This document shows, piece after piece, positions 15,618 through 22,906 of a stretch of DNA of 45,598 nt. Origin of the DNA: Mycobacterium sp. 1274756.6 (GTDB lineage Bacteria > Actinomycetota > Actinomycetes > Mycobacteriales > Mycobacteriaceae); the NCBI RefSeq assembly GCF_001668625.1, contig NZ_LZLJ01000026.1, forward strand, positions 1-45,598, given 5' to 3'. The position numbers and the translations under genes were made by a program. Every line of letters begins with the position of its first letter. Position 1 is the first letter of the stretch. Below the pieces are notes generated by a model. It had not been told where the DNA came from. It saw nothing but the letters and a program-made list of their open reading frames with translations, and ran no database searches.

Positions 15618-16973
15618 TCATCCCCTGACCCGGCCCAGTAGGTGCCGCAGCGCCGGCTCGAGATCCTGGTGGCGGAACACGTGCCCGCCGGCCTGCAGCC
15701 GCGCAGGTGCCACCCGTTGGCTGGCCTGCGCCATCTCGGCCGCACCCTGTTTGCCCAGCAACAGGCGCGGGCCCAGCGCCGGCACCGGCAGCACGGTCGG
15801 CCGGCGCAGCATCCGCCCGAGGGTGCGGGTGTAGTCAAAGTTGCGCACCGGGTTCGGGGCCACCACGTTGACCGGTCCGCGCAGAGCGGTGTCCCACAGT
15901 CCGCGGTGGATGATGTCGATGAGGTCGTCGATGCCGATCCAGGACAGCCACTGCCGGCCGTCGCCGAGCCGGCCGCCCAGCCCGGCGCGGAACAGCGGCA
16001 GTTGCAGACCGAGCGTTCCGCCGCGCGGGGACTGCACGATCCCGATCCGCAGCCGCACCACGCGCTGTCCGGCCGCCTCGGCCGGTGCGGTGGCGGCTTC
16101 CCAGTCCACCGCCAGCTGCGCCAGGAAGTCGTCGCCCCGCTCACTGTCCTCGGTGAGCACCTCGTCGCCGCGGCGCGCCCCGTAGTAGCCGATGCCCGAC
16201 GCGGACACCATCGTCACCGGGGTGGTGCTCGCGGCGACCAGTTCGGCCAGCCGCCGGGTGGGCACCAGCCGCGAATCCTGCAGCTCGCGGCGGTGCGCTT
16301 CGGTGAACCGCCCGGCCACCGACTCGCCCGCCAGGTGGATCACCGCGTCCACCCCGGACAGCAGATCGGGGTGGGGGTCGGCGGGATTCCACTGCCGCTC
16401 ACCGGGGTTGGCGGCAGGTCGGCGCACCAGCCGGATCACGGTGTGTCCACCGGTGGTCAGAAACGGGACGAGCGCCGAACCGACCAACCCGGACGCGCCG
16501 GTCACCGCGATCGTGAGCGGGCCCAGCCCGGCCGCGGCGGCCCGCGCGTGCACCGCCAGGTCGGCGGCCAGTTGGCGGTGCCGGTAGGCGAACATCCGTT
16601 GCAGCGCGAAACCCGGTACGACGGTGTCGATCCGGTCGGTCAAGCGGGTACGACCGTCGCCGGTGTCGTCGAACTCGTGGCTGTGCCGCCAGCGCACCAG
16701 CGCCCAGGCCGGCAGCGACGCCGGCCCGCCGTGGTCGATGGTGTCGACGAACCGTCGCGGCGGATCGTATTCGCCCGGTTGGTGCTGGGCGACCCAGCGC
16801 AGCCCGCCGGGAAGCCGCAGTTCGGCGCGACCGTCGGCCAGCGACGCGGCCTCGGCGCGGACCCGCATCGACTGCCAGGGGGGCGAGAGTCGGTGGATCG
16901 CCCCCGGCCGGGCGTGCCAGGCGAACACCTCGTCGCGCGGCGCGTCGAACACGCTGGAATAGGTCAGGCTCAT
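15618..16973 (-). CDS. SRPBCC-TIGR01777 epimerase fusion protein
   Basis: 451 aa with two domains. Residues 1-145 are a SRPBCC (START-like) ligand-binding domain (YSSVFDAPRDEVFAWHARPGAIHRLSPPWQ). Residues about 152-450 are an NAD(P)-dependent epimerase of the TIGR01777/YfcH type (ITIAVTGASGLVGSALVPFL Rossmann start after a linker, SASGIGYYG with the catalytic-type Tyr, and a DUF1731 C-terminus with VAPNPVRNFDYTRTLGRMLRRP). Substrate is unknown. TAAGGT lies 7 nt before the ATG, indicating a leaderless message. It is divergent from the DUF6636 gene and is not part of the M. tuberculosis gene order at this place. Confidence 0.87.
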   Translation of the reverse strand: MSLTYSSVFDAPRDEVFAWHARPGAIHRLSPPWQSMRVRAEAASLADGRAELRLPGGLRWVAQHQPGEYDPPRRFVDTIDHGGPASLPAWALVRWRHSHEFDDTGDGRTRLTDRIDTVVPGFALQRMFAYRHRQLAADLAVHARAAAAGLGPLTIAVTGASGLVGSALVPFLTTGGHTVIRLVRRPAANPGERQWNPADPHPDLLSGVDAVIHLAGESVAGRFTEAHRRELQDSRLVPTRRLAELVAASTTPVTMVSASGIGYYGARRGDEVLTEDSERGDDFLAQLAVDWEAATAPAEAAGQRVVRLRIGIVQSPRGGTLGLQLPLFRAGLGGRLGDGRQWLSWIGIDDLIDIIHRGLWDTALRGPVNVVAPNPVRNFDYTRTLGRMLRRPTVLPVPALGPRLLLGKQGAAEMAQASQRVAPARLQAGGHVFRHQDLEPALRHLLGRVRG

Positions 16974-16980
16974 ATCCGTG

Positions 16981-17011
16981 ACCTTAAGGGTGCCGCACCG
17001 CCCGTTAGGCT
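16981..17011. promoter_or_regulatory. Interlocked divergent leaderless promoters
   Basis: In the 44 bp between the two start codons, TAAGGT on the minus strand (16986-16981) is 7 nt before the epimerase ATG and TAGGCT on the plus strand (17006-17011) is 6 nt before the DUF6636 ATG. Each -10 falls in the -35 zone of the other promoter. Confidence 0.5.
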
Positions 17012-17017
17012 TCCGGC

Positions 17018-17464
17018 ATGCGTAGCGCGCGGGTATTGGTCACCGGGGTCTGCGGTGCGGTCGTCGGCGTGTTGGGCGCGGTGCCCGCCCAGGCCGGCCC
17101 CTACAGCACGGATTTCACCAGCCCGTCGGGCAATATCGACTGCGCGATCTGGGAATCCGGCCACGACATCGCACCCCACGTGCGCTGTGACCTCAACGAG
17201 CGCACCTTCACCGCGCCGCCGCGTCCCGCCGACTGCGGCATGGGGCCGTGGGCGAAAAGCGTGACCCTGGAACGCGGCAAACCCGCGGCGTTCCGCTGCA
17301 TCTCCGATTCGGTGCTCAGCGACGACGCCGTCGTGCTCGAGTACGGCGAGGAGATCAGTGCCGAGGGATTCCGGTGCGCGAGCAGCACCGACGGCATCAC
17401 CTGCACCGATACCACGACCGGCAACGGCTTCCGGCTCGCGCGGGACTCCTACGCGTTCTTCTGA
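17018..17464 (+). CDS. Secreted DUF6636-type protein
   Basis: 148 aa with a Sec signal peptide (VLVTGVCGAVVGVLGAVPAQAGP, cut near residue 26). The mature part follows the DUF6636 pattern: FTSPSGNIDCAIW, then VRCDLNE, PADCGMGPW, AAFRCISDSV, VVLEYGEEI, GFRCASSTDGITCTDTTTGNGFRLARDSYAFF. Six mature Cys suggest three disulfides. Function is unknown; relatives are common in mycobacteria. Its 3' end overlaps the PPE gene 3' end by 16 bp in convergent orientation. The start is leaderless by the -10 position. Confidence 0.8.
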   Translation: MRSARVLVTGVCGAVVGVLGAVPAQAGPYSTDFTSPSGNIDCAIWESGHDIAPHVRCDLNERTFTAPPRPADCGMGPWAKSVTLERGKPAAFRCISDSVLSDDAVVLEYGEEISAEGFRCASSTDGITCTDTTTGNGFRLARDSYAFF

Positions 17465-18879
17465 TCCGCATCCTCAGCGGTCGGCTCCCAGGTCTGCGGC
17501 AGCATCACCACCGCGGTGCTGGCCATGCCGGCCGCGGTGACCGCCGACGGAGCAGCCAGCGTGCCGGCGAACCCGAGTCGGCCCGCGCCGTGGCCTGAGG
17601 GCGCGGAATCACCGTCGGGCTCAAGGTATTCGAAGCGCCGACCCGGGTCGACCACGCTCGGGCGCTGGCGCCGGTCGCGCCGGTCAGCGGCCGGGGCGGT
17701 TTCCGCGGCGATCGCGTCCGGCGAGGTATGCCGAACCAGCTGCGCGGCCGTCCTGCCGCGCATCGGCGCGCCGGTCTGTGGAGCAGGGCCGGCCCCGACC
17801 AGGTAGGGCACGAATCCGCCCGGCGGAGCGCCCGGCGCGGGCGGAGCACCCGGGACGGGAGCCGAGGGCACCGCTGCCGGCGCCGCGGCGGCCGGTTGCA
17901 TCACGACGGCCCCACCGGCCGGTGGGGCCGGCCCGGCGACCGGCTGGGTCACCGGCGCGGTGGAAGTGGTCGACGGGGCCGGGGCCGGCTCGGCGGCGCC
18001 CGGTGCGGGCGCCGGTGTGTTGTCCAACTGGGCGAGCCCGGCCAGCCCCGCCACCCCGGCGAAGCCGGGCAGAATCCCGGCCGGCGGCACCAGCGCGAAC
18101 ATGGCGTCGGTCAACTGGGTGATCTGCGGGGCGAAGGTGAGCGCGACCTCCCCGGCCCAGTGCGGCACCTCGGTGACCAACACCGGGTCGCTGAGCAGTT
18201 GGGTGATCGCGCCTTGCGGGTTGGTCGGGAAGCCCGCCAGGTCGGTCTCGATGGCCTTGGCGATGTCGCCGATGCGGGTCTGCCACCAACTGAGCTTGGT
18301 CGGCCCGCCGTCGTCGTCTTGGCTTTTGCCCGGGGCGGCGGCCTTGAGGATCCGCGGGGCGGGGCTCAGCCGCGGCGACGACGCGACCGCGGCGGTCGAG
18401 GCGGCCTGATAGGTGGTCATCGTCGCCGCCGCCTGCACCCACATCCGGGCGTAGTCGGCTTCGTTGACCGCGATCGGGATGAGGTTGACGCCGAAGAAAT
18501 TGGTGGCGACCAGCACCGCGTGCACGGCGTGGTTGACTGCCAACTCGGCCAGCGTGGGCATGGCCGCCAACGCCGCGGCGTGCGCGGCGGCGGCCGCCTC
18601 GTGACCGCCGGCGGTGGCCGCCGCCGCGGCGCTGGCCTGCATCAGCCAGGCCAGGTACGGCAGGTGCGCCGCCACGTAGGATTCCGCGGCCGGCCCCTGC
18701 CATGCCCCAGTCTGTACGGCCGCCAGGGTGGCGCTGAGTTCGTCTGCGGTGGCGGCGTAATCGGCGCCCATCGCGTGCCACGCCGCGGCCGCGGCCAGCA
18801 GCGGCCCACCGCCCGGGCCGCTGCTCAACGCGGCGGAATGCACCTCCGGCGGCGAGGCGAACCACAGCGGCGCGGTCAT
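17449..18879 (-). CDS. PPE-family protein, PPW-like C-terminus
   Basis: 476 aa. The N-terminal PPE domain (about 1-175) has a variant signature ASPPEVHSAALSSGPGGGPL, the helical-hairpin motif AWQGPAAESYVAAHLPYLAWL with WxG, and NFFGVNLIPIAVNEADY. A hydrophobic middle (FALVPPAGILPGFAGVAGLAGLAQL), a Pro/Ala-rich region and a PPW-type end follow (GAGRLGFAGTLAA and LPQTWEP). Such proteins are type VII secretion substrates and usually travel with a PE partner, but no PE gene lies near. A 16-aa ORF with a strong GGAGG overlaps its start codon, which suggests coupled translation. Confidence 0.92.
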   Translation of the reverse strand: MTAPLWFASPPEVHSAALSSGPGGGPLLAAAAAWHAMGADYAATADELSATLAAVQTGAWQGPAAESYVAAHLPYLAWLMQASAAAAATAGGHEAAAAAHAAALAAMPTLAELAVNHAVHAVLVATNFFGVNLIPIAVNEADYARMWVQAAATMTTYQAASTAAVASSPRLSPAPRILKAAAPGKSQDDDGGPTKLSWWQTRIGDIAKAIETDLAGFPTNPQGAITQLLSDPVLVTEVPHWAGEVALTFAPQITQLTDAMFALVPPAGILPGFAGVAGLAGLAQLDNTPAPAPGAAEPAPAPSTTSTAPVTQPVAGPAPPAGGAVVMQPAAAAPAAVPSAPVPGAPPAPGAPPGGFVPYLVGAGPAPQTGAPMRGRTAAQLVRHTSPDAIAAETAPAADRRDRRQRPSVVDPGRRFEYLEPDGDSAPSGHGAGRLGFAGTLAAPSAVTAAGMASTAVVMLPQTWEPTAEDADQKNA

Positions 18880-18926
18880 CGGCGCGGCTGCGCCGGGCGC
18901 GTTGCCGCCGCTGTCAGTGACGTCAT
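18876..18926 (-). CDS. Candidate 16-aa upstream ORF coupled to the PPE gene
   Basis: ATG at 18926-18924 opens MTSLTAAATRPAQPRR and stops at TGA 18878-18876, overlapping the PPE ATG as ATGA. GGAGG at 18938-18934 stands 7 nt before this ATG, an ideal ribosome binding site, while the PPE start itself has none. The simplest reading is a leader ORF that delivers ribosomes to the PPE start. The peptide resembles no family I know. Confidence 0.5.
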   Translation of the reverse strand: MTSLTAAATRPAQPRR

Positions 18927-19002
18927 GTCGGTGCCTCCGGCGTGCCCGCGGGGAAGGTGATCGCCGTTGACCGTGCCGCCGACTCAGCCTAGCCCGGCGA
19001 TT

Positions 19003-19049
19003 ATCCGCATTTACCGATTTTTAACTACATATTTTCTGTAAATGCGGAT
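19003..19049. repeat. 12-bp perfect inverted repeat with AT-rich core
   Basis: ATCCGCATTTAC (19003-19014) and GTAAATGCGGAT (19038-19049) enclose a 23-nt spacer that is strongly AT-rich in this 70% GC region. The right arm and part of the spacer encode the last residues of the cupin protein (ESAFTENM and stop). It could be a terminator for lpdC-cupin, or an operator for the PPE gene downstream. Confidence 0.8.
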
Positions 19050-20182
19050 TCAAGGAACCCGGTCAGCAGCAAGTCCCGAGCCAGCGAGATCTGCTGCGCC
19101 TCGGCCAGCCCGGGCAGGTCTCCGACCCGGAACGACTCCCGGCGGCGGGCCACGAACCGCAGCGCGGCCTCGTGGTCGACGCCCCGGCTGACCAGGGTCT
19201 GCGCGAACTGCAGGCCCACCCCGTCGGGCAGCGCCACCACCCGCGCGTACAACGGTTGGTGCTTGCGCACCGCGGTGGCGGTGTCGACGGCGAGCGCGCT
19301 CGGGGCCGGCGGCACCGGCGGGCAGGGCGCGCGCCGGGACAGGATGTTCGCCAATGCCGCGATGCCGTCGGCGACGGCGGCGGGTTCGGCGATGGCCGGC
19401 GCGGTTTCGGCCAGCCGCGCGGTGAGTTGAGTGCGCACCGCCGAATCGTCGAGGTAGCGCGGCGGCAGCTGCTCGTGGACCCGGTCGTCGTGCACGCTCA
19501 GCGCGTGCAGCACATGGGTGAGCAGGGTGAGCACCGTGGGGGCGTGCAGGCCCACGGTCAGATGCACCGAGACCTCCGCACCGGATTCCGCGGCGTGCGG
19601 GCGCCCGCGCGGCAGGTACAGCACGTCGCCGGGGCGCAGGAGCAGGTCGGTCGGGGCGGGTAGCGCCGCGGTGACGAGTTGTTCGTGGCGTTGCATGACG
19701 TGCGGCGGCACCGACTGCTCCCCGTAGAGGTGCCAGCGTTTGCTGCCGCCGATCTGCAGCACCAGCACGTCGTGCGGGTCGTAGTGCGGGACGAAACCGG
19801 TTGCGCCGGGCGGGGTCACGTAGGCGTTGACCTGGACGGGGAAGTTCAGTTCGACTTCCAGGGCGTGCGCGAACGCGGCGATGCCGCGCTCGTAGCGTTC
19901 CAGCTTGTTCACCACGATGGTGTAGCCGCGGGCGAAATCGTCGCGCACCCGGGCGGTGTCCAGGGTGCCGTCGGCCGATCGGTACCGGTCGGCTTCGTTG
20001 CTGTGGTCGCCGCGCACCAATCGCAGGGTGGCCGGGTCGGGCCGCACCCAGCGCAGCAGGTCGTCCGCCGCGGACGACGCGGCCAGCAGGTCGTCGAAGC
20101 AGCCCGGCTGCCCCCGGCTGACGTGGTGGTGGCGGCGCCCCCAGACGTCGTCGAAGAAGCGCTGCACCGACAGCGGGTGCAA
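19025..20182 (-). CDS. JmjC/cupin_4 (ribosomal oxygenase-like) protein
   Basis: Predicted Fe(II)/2-oxoglutarate hydroxylase of the YcfD/ROXA branch. The double-stranded beta-helix shows the facial triad: His133 and Asp135 in FVPHYDPHDVLVLQIGGSKRW, and His196 in LPRGRPHAAES. The N-terminal VWGRRHHHV also fits cupin_4 proteins. A C-terminal dimerisation or winged-helix-like region follows (about 230-385). Target is unknown; relatives hydroxylate Arg or His on ribosomal proteins or modify peptides. The first canonical codon is TTG 20182, yet in-frame upstream codons (TVESVLARL) look coding and GGGAGG lies at 20219-20214, so the true start may be a rare codon. It lies 91 bp after lpdC on the same strand. 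Confidence 0.82.
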   Translation of the reverse strand: MHPLSVQRFFDDVWGRRHHHVSRGQPGCFDDLLAASSAADDLLRWVRPDPATLRLVRGDHSNEADRYRSADGTLDTARVRDDFARGYTIVVNKLERYERGIAAFAHALEVELNFPVQVNAYVTPPGATGFVPHYDPHDVLVLQIGGSKRWHLYGEQSVPPHVMQRHEQLVTAALPAPTDLLLRPGDVLYLPRGRPHAAESGAEVSVHLTVGLHAPTVLTLLTHVLHALSVHDDRVHEQLPPRYLDDSAVRTQLTARLAETAPAIAEPAAVADGIAALANILSRRAPCPPVPPAPSALAVDTATAVRKHQPLYARVVALPDGVGLQFAQTLVSRGVDHEAALRFVARRRESFRVGDLPGLAEAQQISLARDLLLTGFLESAFTENM

Positions 20183-20273
20183 CAGCCGGGCTAGAACGGA
20201 CTCGACCGTGGCGCCTCCCGCGATGTCGTGGCCCCCGCCGGCCGGGGCCCGGTGCCGTTGTGGGGCAGCCGGC

Positions 20274-21671
20274 TCACATGTTGATCATGTGTCCGACCAG
20301 CCCGTGGAAGCATTCCTGCAGCGCCTCGGACATGGTCGGGTGGGTGTGCACGTTGCGGGCCAGCTCGTTGGCGGTCAGGTCCCACTTCTGGGCCAGGGTG
20401 AGTTCGGGCAGCAGCTCGGAGACGTCGTGGCCGACGAGGTGCCCGCCGAGCAGTTCGCCGTAGCGGGTGTCGGCGATGAGTTTGACGAACCCGCTCGGGT
20501 CGCCCGCGCCGTGCGCCTTGGCGTTGGCGGTGAACGGGAACTTCGCGACCTTGATGTCGTAGCCCTCGTCGCGGGCCTGCTGCTCGGTGAGGCCGAAGCT
20601 GGCGACCTGCGGTTGGCAGAACGTGGCGCGCGGCATCATCCGGTAGTCGCCCAGCGTCATCGTCTCGGCGCCGCCGATGGTTTCCGCGGCCACCACGCCC
20701 TGGGCTTCGGCGACGTGAGCCAGTTGCAGCAGGCCGGTCACGTCGCCGATCGCGTAGATGTGGTCGACGCTGGTGCGCATGTATTCGTTGACCCCGATGC
20801 CGCCGCGCTCGGTCAACTCCACACCGGCCTCGTCCAGTCCGTAGCCTTCGACGTTGGGCGCGAAGCCGATGGCCTGCAGCACCTTGTCGGCGGTGAGGGT
20901 CTCGGTCTTGCCGTCCTTGCTGATCGTGACGGTGACCTGGTCGCCGTCGTCGGCGATGTCCTCGACCTTGGTGCCGGTGCGAATGGTGACACCGAGCTTG
21001 CGGAACTGCTTCTCGATCTCCTTGGAGACGTCGGCGTCCTCGTTGGGCAGCGCGCGCGGCAGGAACTCCACCATCGTGACGTCGACGCCGTAGCTGGCGA
21101 GGATGTAGCCGAACTCCATGCCGATCGCGCCGGCGCCGGCGATGATGATCGAGTCGGGCAGGTCGCGGGTGAGGATCAGCTTCTCGTAGGTGACGACGTT
21201 CTCCGACAGCGAGGTGCCCGGCACCAGCCGGGTGCTGGAGCCGGTCGCGATGATCGCGTTGTCGAAGGTCAGCTCCTCGGTGCCACCGTCGTTGAGTTCC
21301 ACGCGCAGGGTGCGGGGGTCCGTGAAGCTGCCCCGGCCCTGGTACTCGGTGATGTTGTTCTTCTTCATCAGGTAGTGCACGCCGGAGACCCGGCCGTCGG
21401 CGACCTTGCGGCTGCGGTCGAAGGCCACTCCGTAGTCGAAGGTGACCTCGCCGTTGATGCCGAACAGTTCGGCGTCCTTGGTGAAGACCTGCGCCAGCTC
21501 GGCGTTGCGCAGCAGCGCCTTGGAGGGGATACAGCCGACGTTCAGACAGACTCCACCCCAGTACTTCTGCTCGACGACAGCGGTTTTCAGGCCGAGCTGG
21601 GCGGCGCGGATCGCGGCGACGTACCCGCCGGGCCCGGCGCCGAGGACAACGACGTCATAGTGGCTAGTCAC
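20274..21671 (-). CDS. lpdC: Dihydrolipoamide dehydrogenase LpdC
   Basis: FAD enzyme that reoxidises dihydrolipoamide; in mycobacteria the E3 shared by pyruvate and branched-chain ketoacid dehydrogenases and the AhpC/AhpD peroxidase. 465 aa. FAD motif [16 protein letters not shown] at the start, redox pair Cys42/Cys47 in [16 protein letters not shown]-binding [13 protein letters not shown], second FAD site YAIGDVTG, and the C-terminal [14 protein letters not shown] with the catalytic His-Glu. The start is GTG 21671, 6 nt after TAAGGT (21683-21678), so leaderless. The AhpD-like gene lies about 5 kb away. Confidence 0.97.
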   Translation of the reverse strand: MTSHYDVVVLGAGPGGYVAAIRAAQLGLKTAVVEQKYWGGVCLNVGCIPSKALLRNAELAQVFTKDAELFGINGEVTFDYGVAFDRSRKVADGRVSGVHYLMKKNNITEYQGRGSFTDPRTLRVELNDGGTEELTFDNAIIATGSSTRLVPGTSLSENVVTYEKLILTRDLPDSIIIAGAGAIGMEFGYILASYGVDVTMVEFLPRALPNEDADVSKEIEKQFRKLGVTIRTGTKVEDIADDGDQVTVTISKDGKTETLTADKVLQAIGFAPNVEGYGLDEAGVELTERGGIGVNEYMRTSVDHIYAIGDVTGLLQLAHVAEAQGVVAAETIGGAETMTLGDYRMMPRATFCQPQVASFGLTEQQARDEGYDIKVAKFPFTANAKAHGAGDPSGFVKLIADTRYGELLGGHLVGHDVSELLPELTLAQKWDLTANELARNVHTHPTMSEALQECFHGLVGHMINM

Positions 21672-22030
21672 CCGCTCACCTTAACGGGTCCGAGCCGCGG
21701 CGGAAGCCGGGACCGAGCGGGGCCGCCGGACCGCGCGATCGAAGGTTTCACCTCGCCGCGGGGCGGGTATGAATGCGCGACGGCAGCCGCGCCACGACCG
21801 CTGATGCACCCCGGCGGGGTGTGTACGGGAAGTGGTACTGGCGGCGGCCGGGGCAACGGGCATACCGTTGCCGTCGGACGGGGTGTTCGGCCGCGGGGGC
21901 ACTTGGTGCGGTCGCACGTCGTCCGGTGTCCGCGTCGGCATCGGGCCGTCGGGGGCGCCAGGGGGTCACTCGGCGTTCAGCGCAGTGCGTTTGGTGATTC
22001 AACACCGGAACCACGCGAAGGGATGCACGG
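21672..22030. other. lpdC-methyltransferase divergent intergenic region
   Basis: 359 bp without a convincing gene. It holds the lpdC -10 (TAAGGT, 21683-21678), a 15-bp palindrome CACCCCG-G-CGGGGTG at 21807-21821, an 8-bp inverted repeat GGCAACGG/CCGTTGCC at 21852-21872 with a GCATA spacer, and GAAGGG 8 nt before the methyltransferase ATG. The two inverted repeats are candidate operators for the methyltransferase. Confidence 0.6.
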
Positions 22031-22894
22031 ATGACCGAGAAAATGGCTCCGCACTTCGATGATGTGCAGGCGCACTATGACCTGTCCGACGAGTTCTACC
22101 AGTTGTTCCTCGATCCGAGCCGCACGTACAGCTGCGCCTACTTCGAACGGGATGACATGAGCTTGGCCGAAGCCCAGCTCGCCAAGATCGACCTGTCCCT
22201 GGGCAAGCTGGGTCTGCAGCCCGGCATGACGCTGCTCGATGTCGGCTGCGGGTGGGGCGCCACCATGGAGCGAGCCGTCGGCCGCTACGACGTCAATGTC
22301 GTCGGGCTGACCCTGTCGAAGAACCAGGCGGCCCACGTCGAGAACCTGTTCGCCACGATGGACAGCCCGCGGGACCGGCAGGTGCTGCTCGAGGGGTGGG
22401 AGCGGTTCGACCGGCCGGTCGACCGGATCGTGTCGATCGGGGCGTTCGAGCACTTCGGCCACGAGCGCTACCCGGCGTTCTTCAAGGCCGCCTACGAGCT
22501 GTTGCCGCCCGATGGGGTGATGCTGTTGCACTCGATCACCGGGTTGACGCTGCCGCAGATGGCCGAGCGCGGCATGCCCTTGACGTTCGAGTTGGCCCGC
22601 TTCGCGAAGTTCATGATGACCGAGATCTTCCCCGGCGGTCGGCTGCCGTCGATCGAGTTGGTGCACGAGCACGCGACGGCGGCCGGCTTCTCCGTGGCGC
22701 GGACGCACTCCCTGCAACCGCACTACGCGCGGACGCTGGACTGCTGGGCGGCGGCGCTGGAGAGCCACAAGGACGAGGCCATCGCGTTGCAGTCCGCGGA
22801 GGTCTACGAGCGCTACATGAAGTACCTGACCGGCTGCGCCGACGGGTTCCGGGTCGGCTACATCGACGTCCACCAATTCACGTTGGTGAAATAA
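22031..22894 (+). CDS. Mycolic acid methyltransferase, MmaA2-like
   Basis: S-adenosylmethionine-dependent enzyme that cyclopropanates or methylates meromycolate chains on the carrier AcpM. 287 aa, the family length. HFDDVQAHYDLSDEFYQLFLDP at the start, the SAM motif DVGCGWGATM (70-79), GAFEHFGHERYPAFF with the active-site Glu/His, and GYIDVHQFTL at the end. By eye it is nearer MmaA2 than UmaA or PcaA. The position is unusual: in M. tuberculosis mmaA genes lie elsewhere, and pcaA/umaA lie by fadB2, where none is found here. GAAGGG precedes the ATG. Exact chemistry (cis-cyclopropane, methyl, hydroxy) is not settled. Confidence 0.93.
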   Translation: MTEKMAPHFDDVQAHYDLSDEFYQLFLDPSRTYSCAYFERDDMSLAEAQLAKIDLSLGKLGLQPGMTLLDVGCGWGATMERAVGRYDVNVVGLTLSKNQAAHVENLFATMDSPRDRQVLLEGWERFDRPVDRIVSIGAFEHFGHERYPAFFKAAYELLPPDGVMLLHSITGLTLPQMAERGMPLTFELARFAKFMMTEIFPGGRLPSIELVHEHATAAGFSVARTHSLQPHYARTLDCWAAALESHKDEAIALQSAEVYERYMKYLTGCADGFRVGYIDVHQFTLVK

Positions 22895-22906
22895 GCCGCG
22901 CTGGGG

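Noticed and set aside
19956..22034. A 692-codon plus-strand open frame opposite lpdC
   Set aside because: Shadow of lpdC; it also runs through the intergenic region without any recognisable family.
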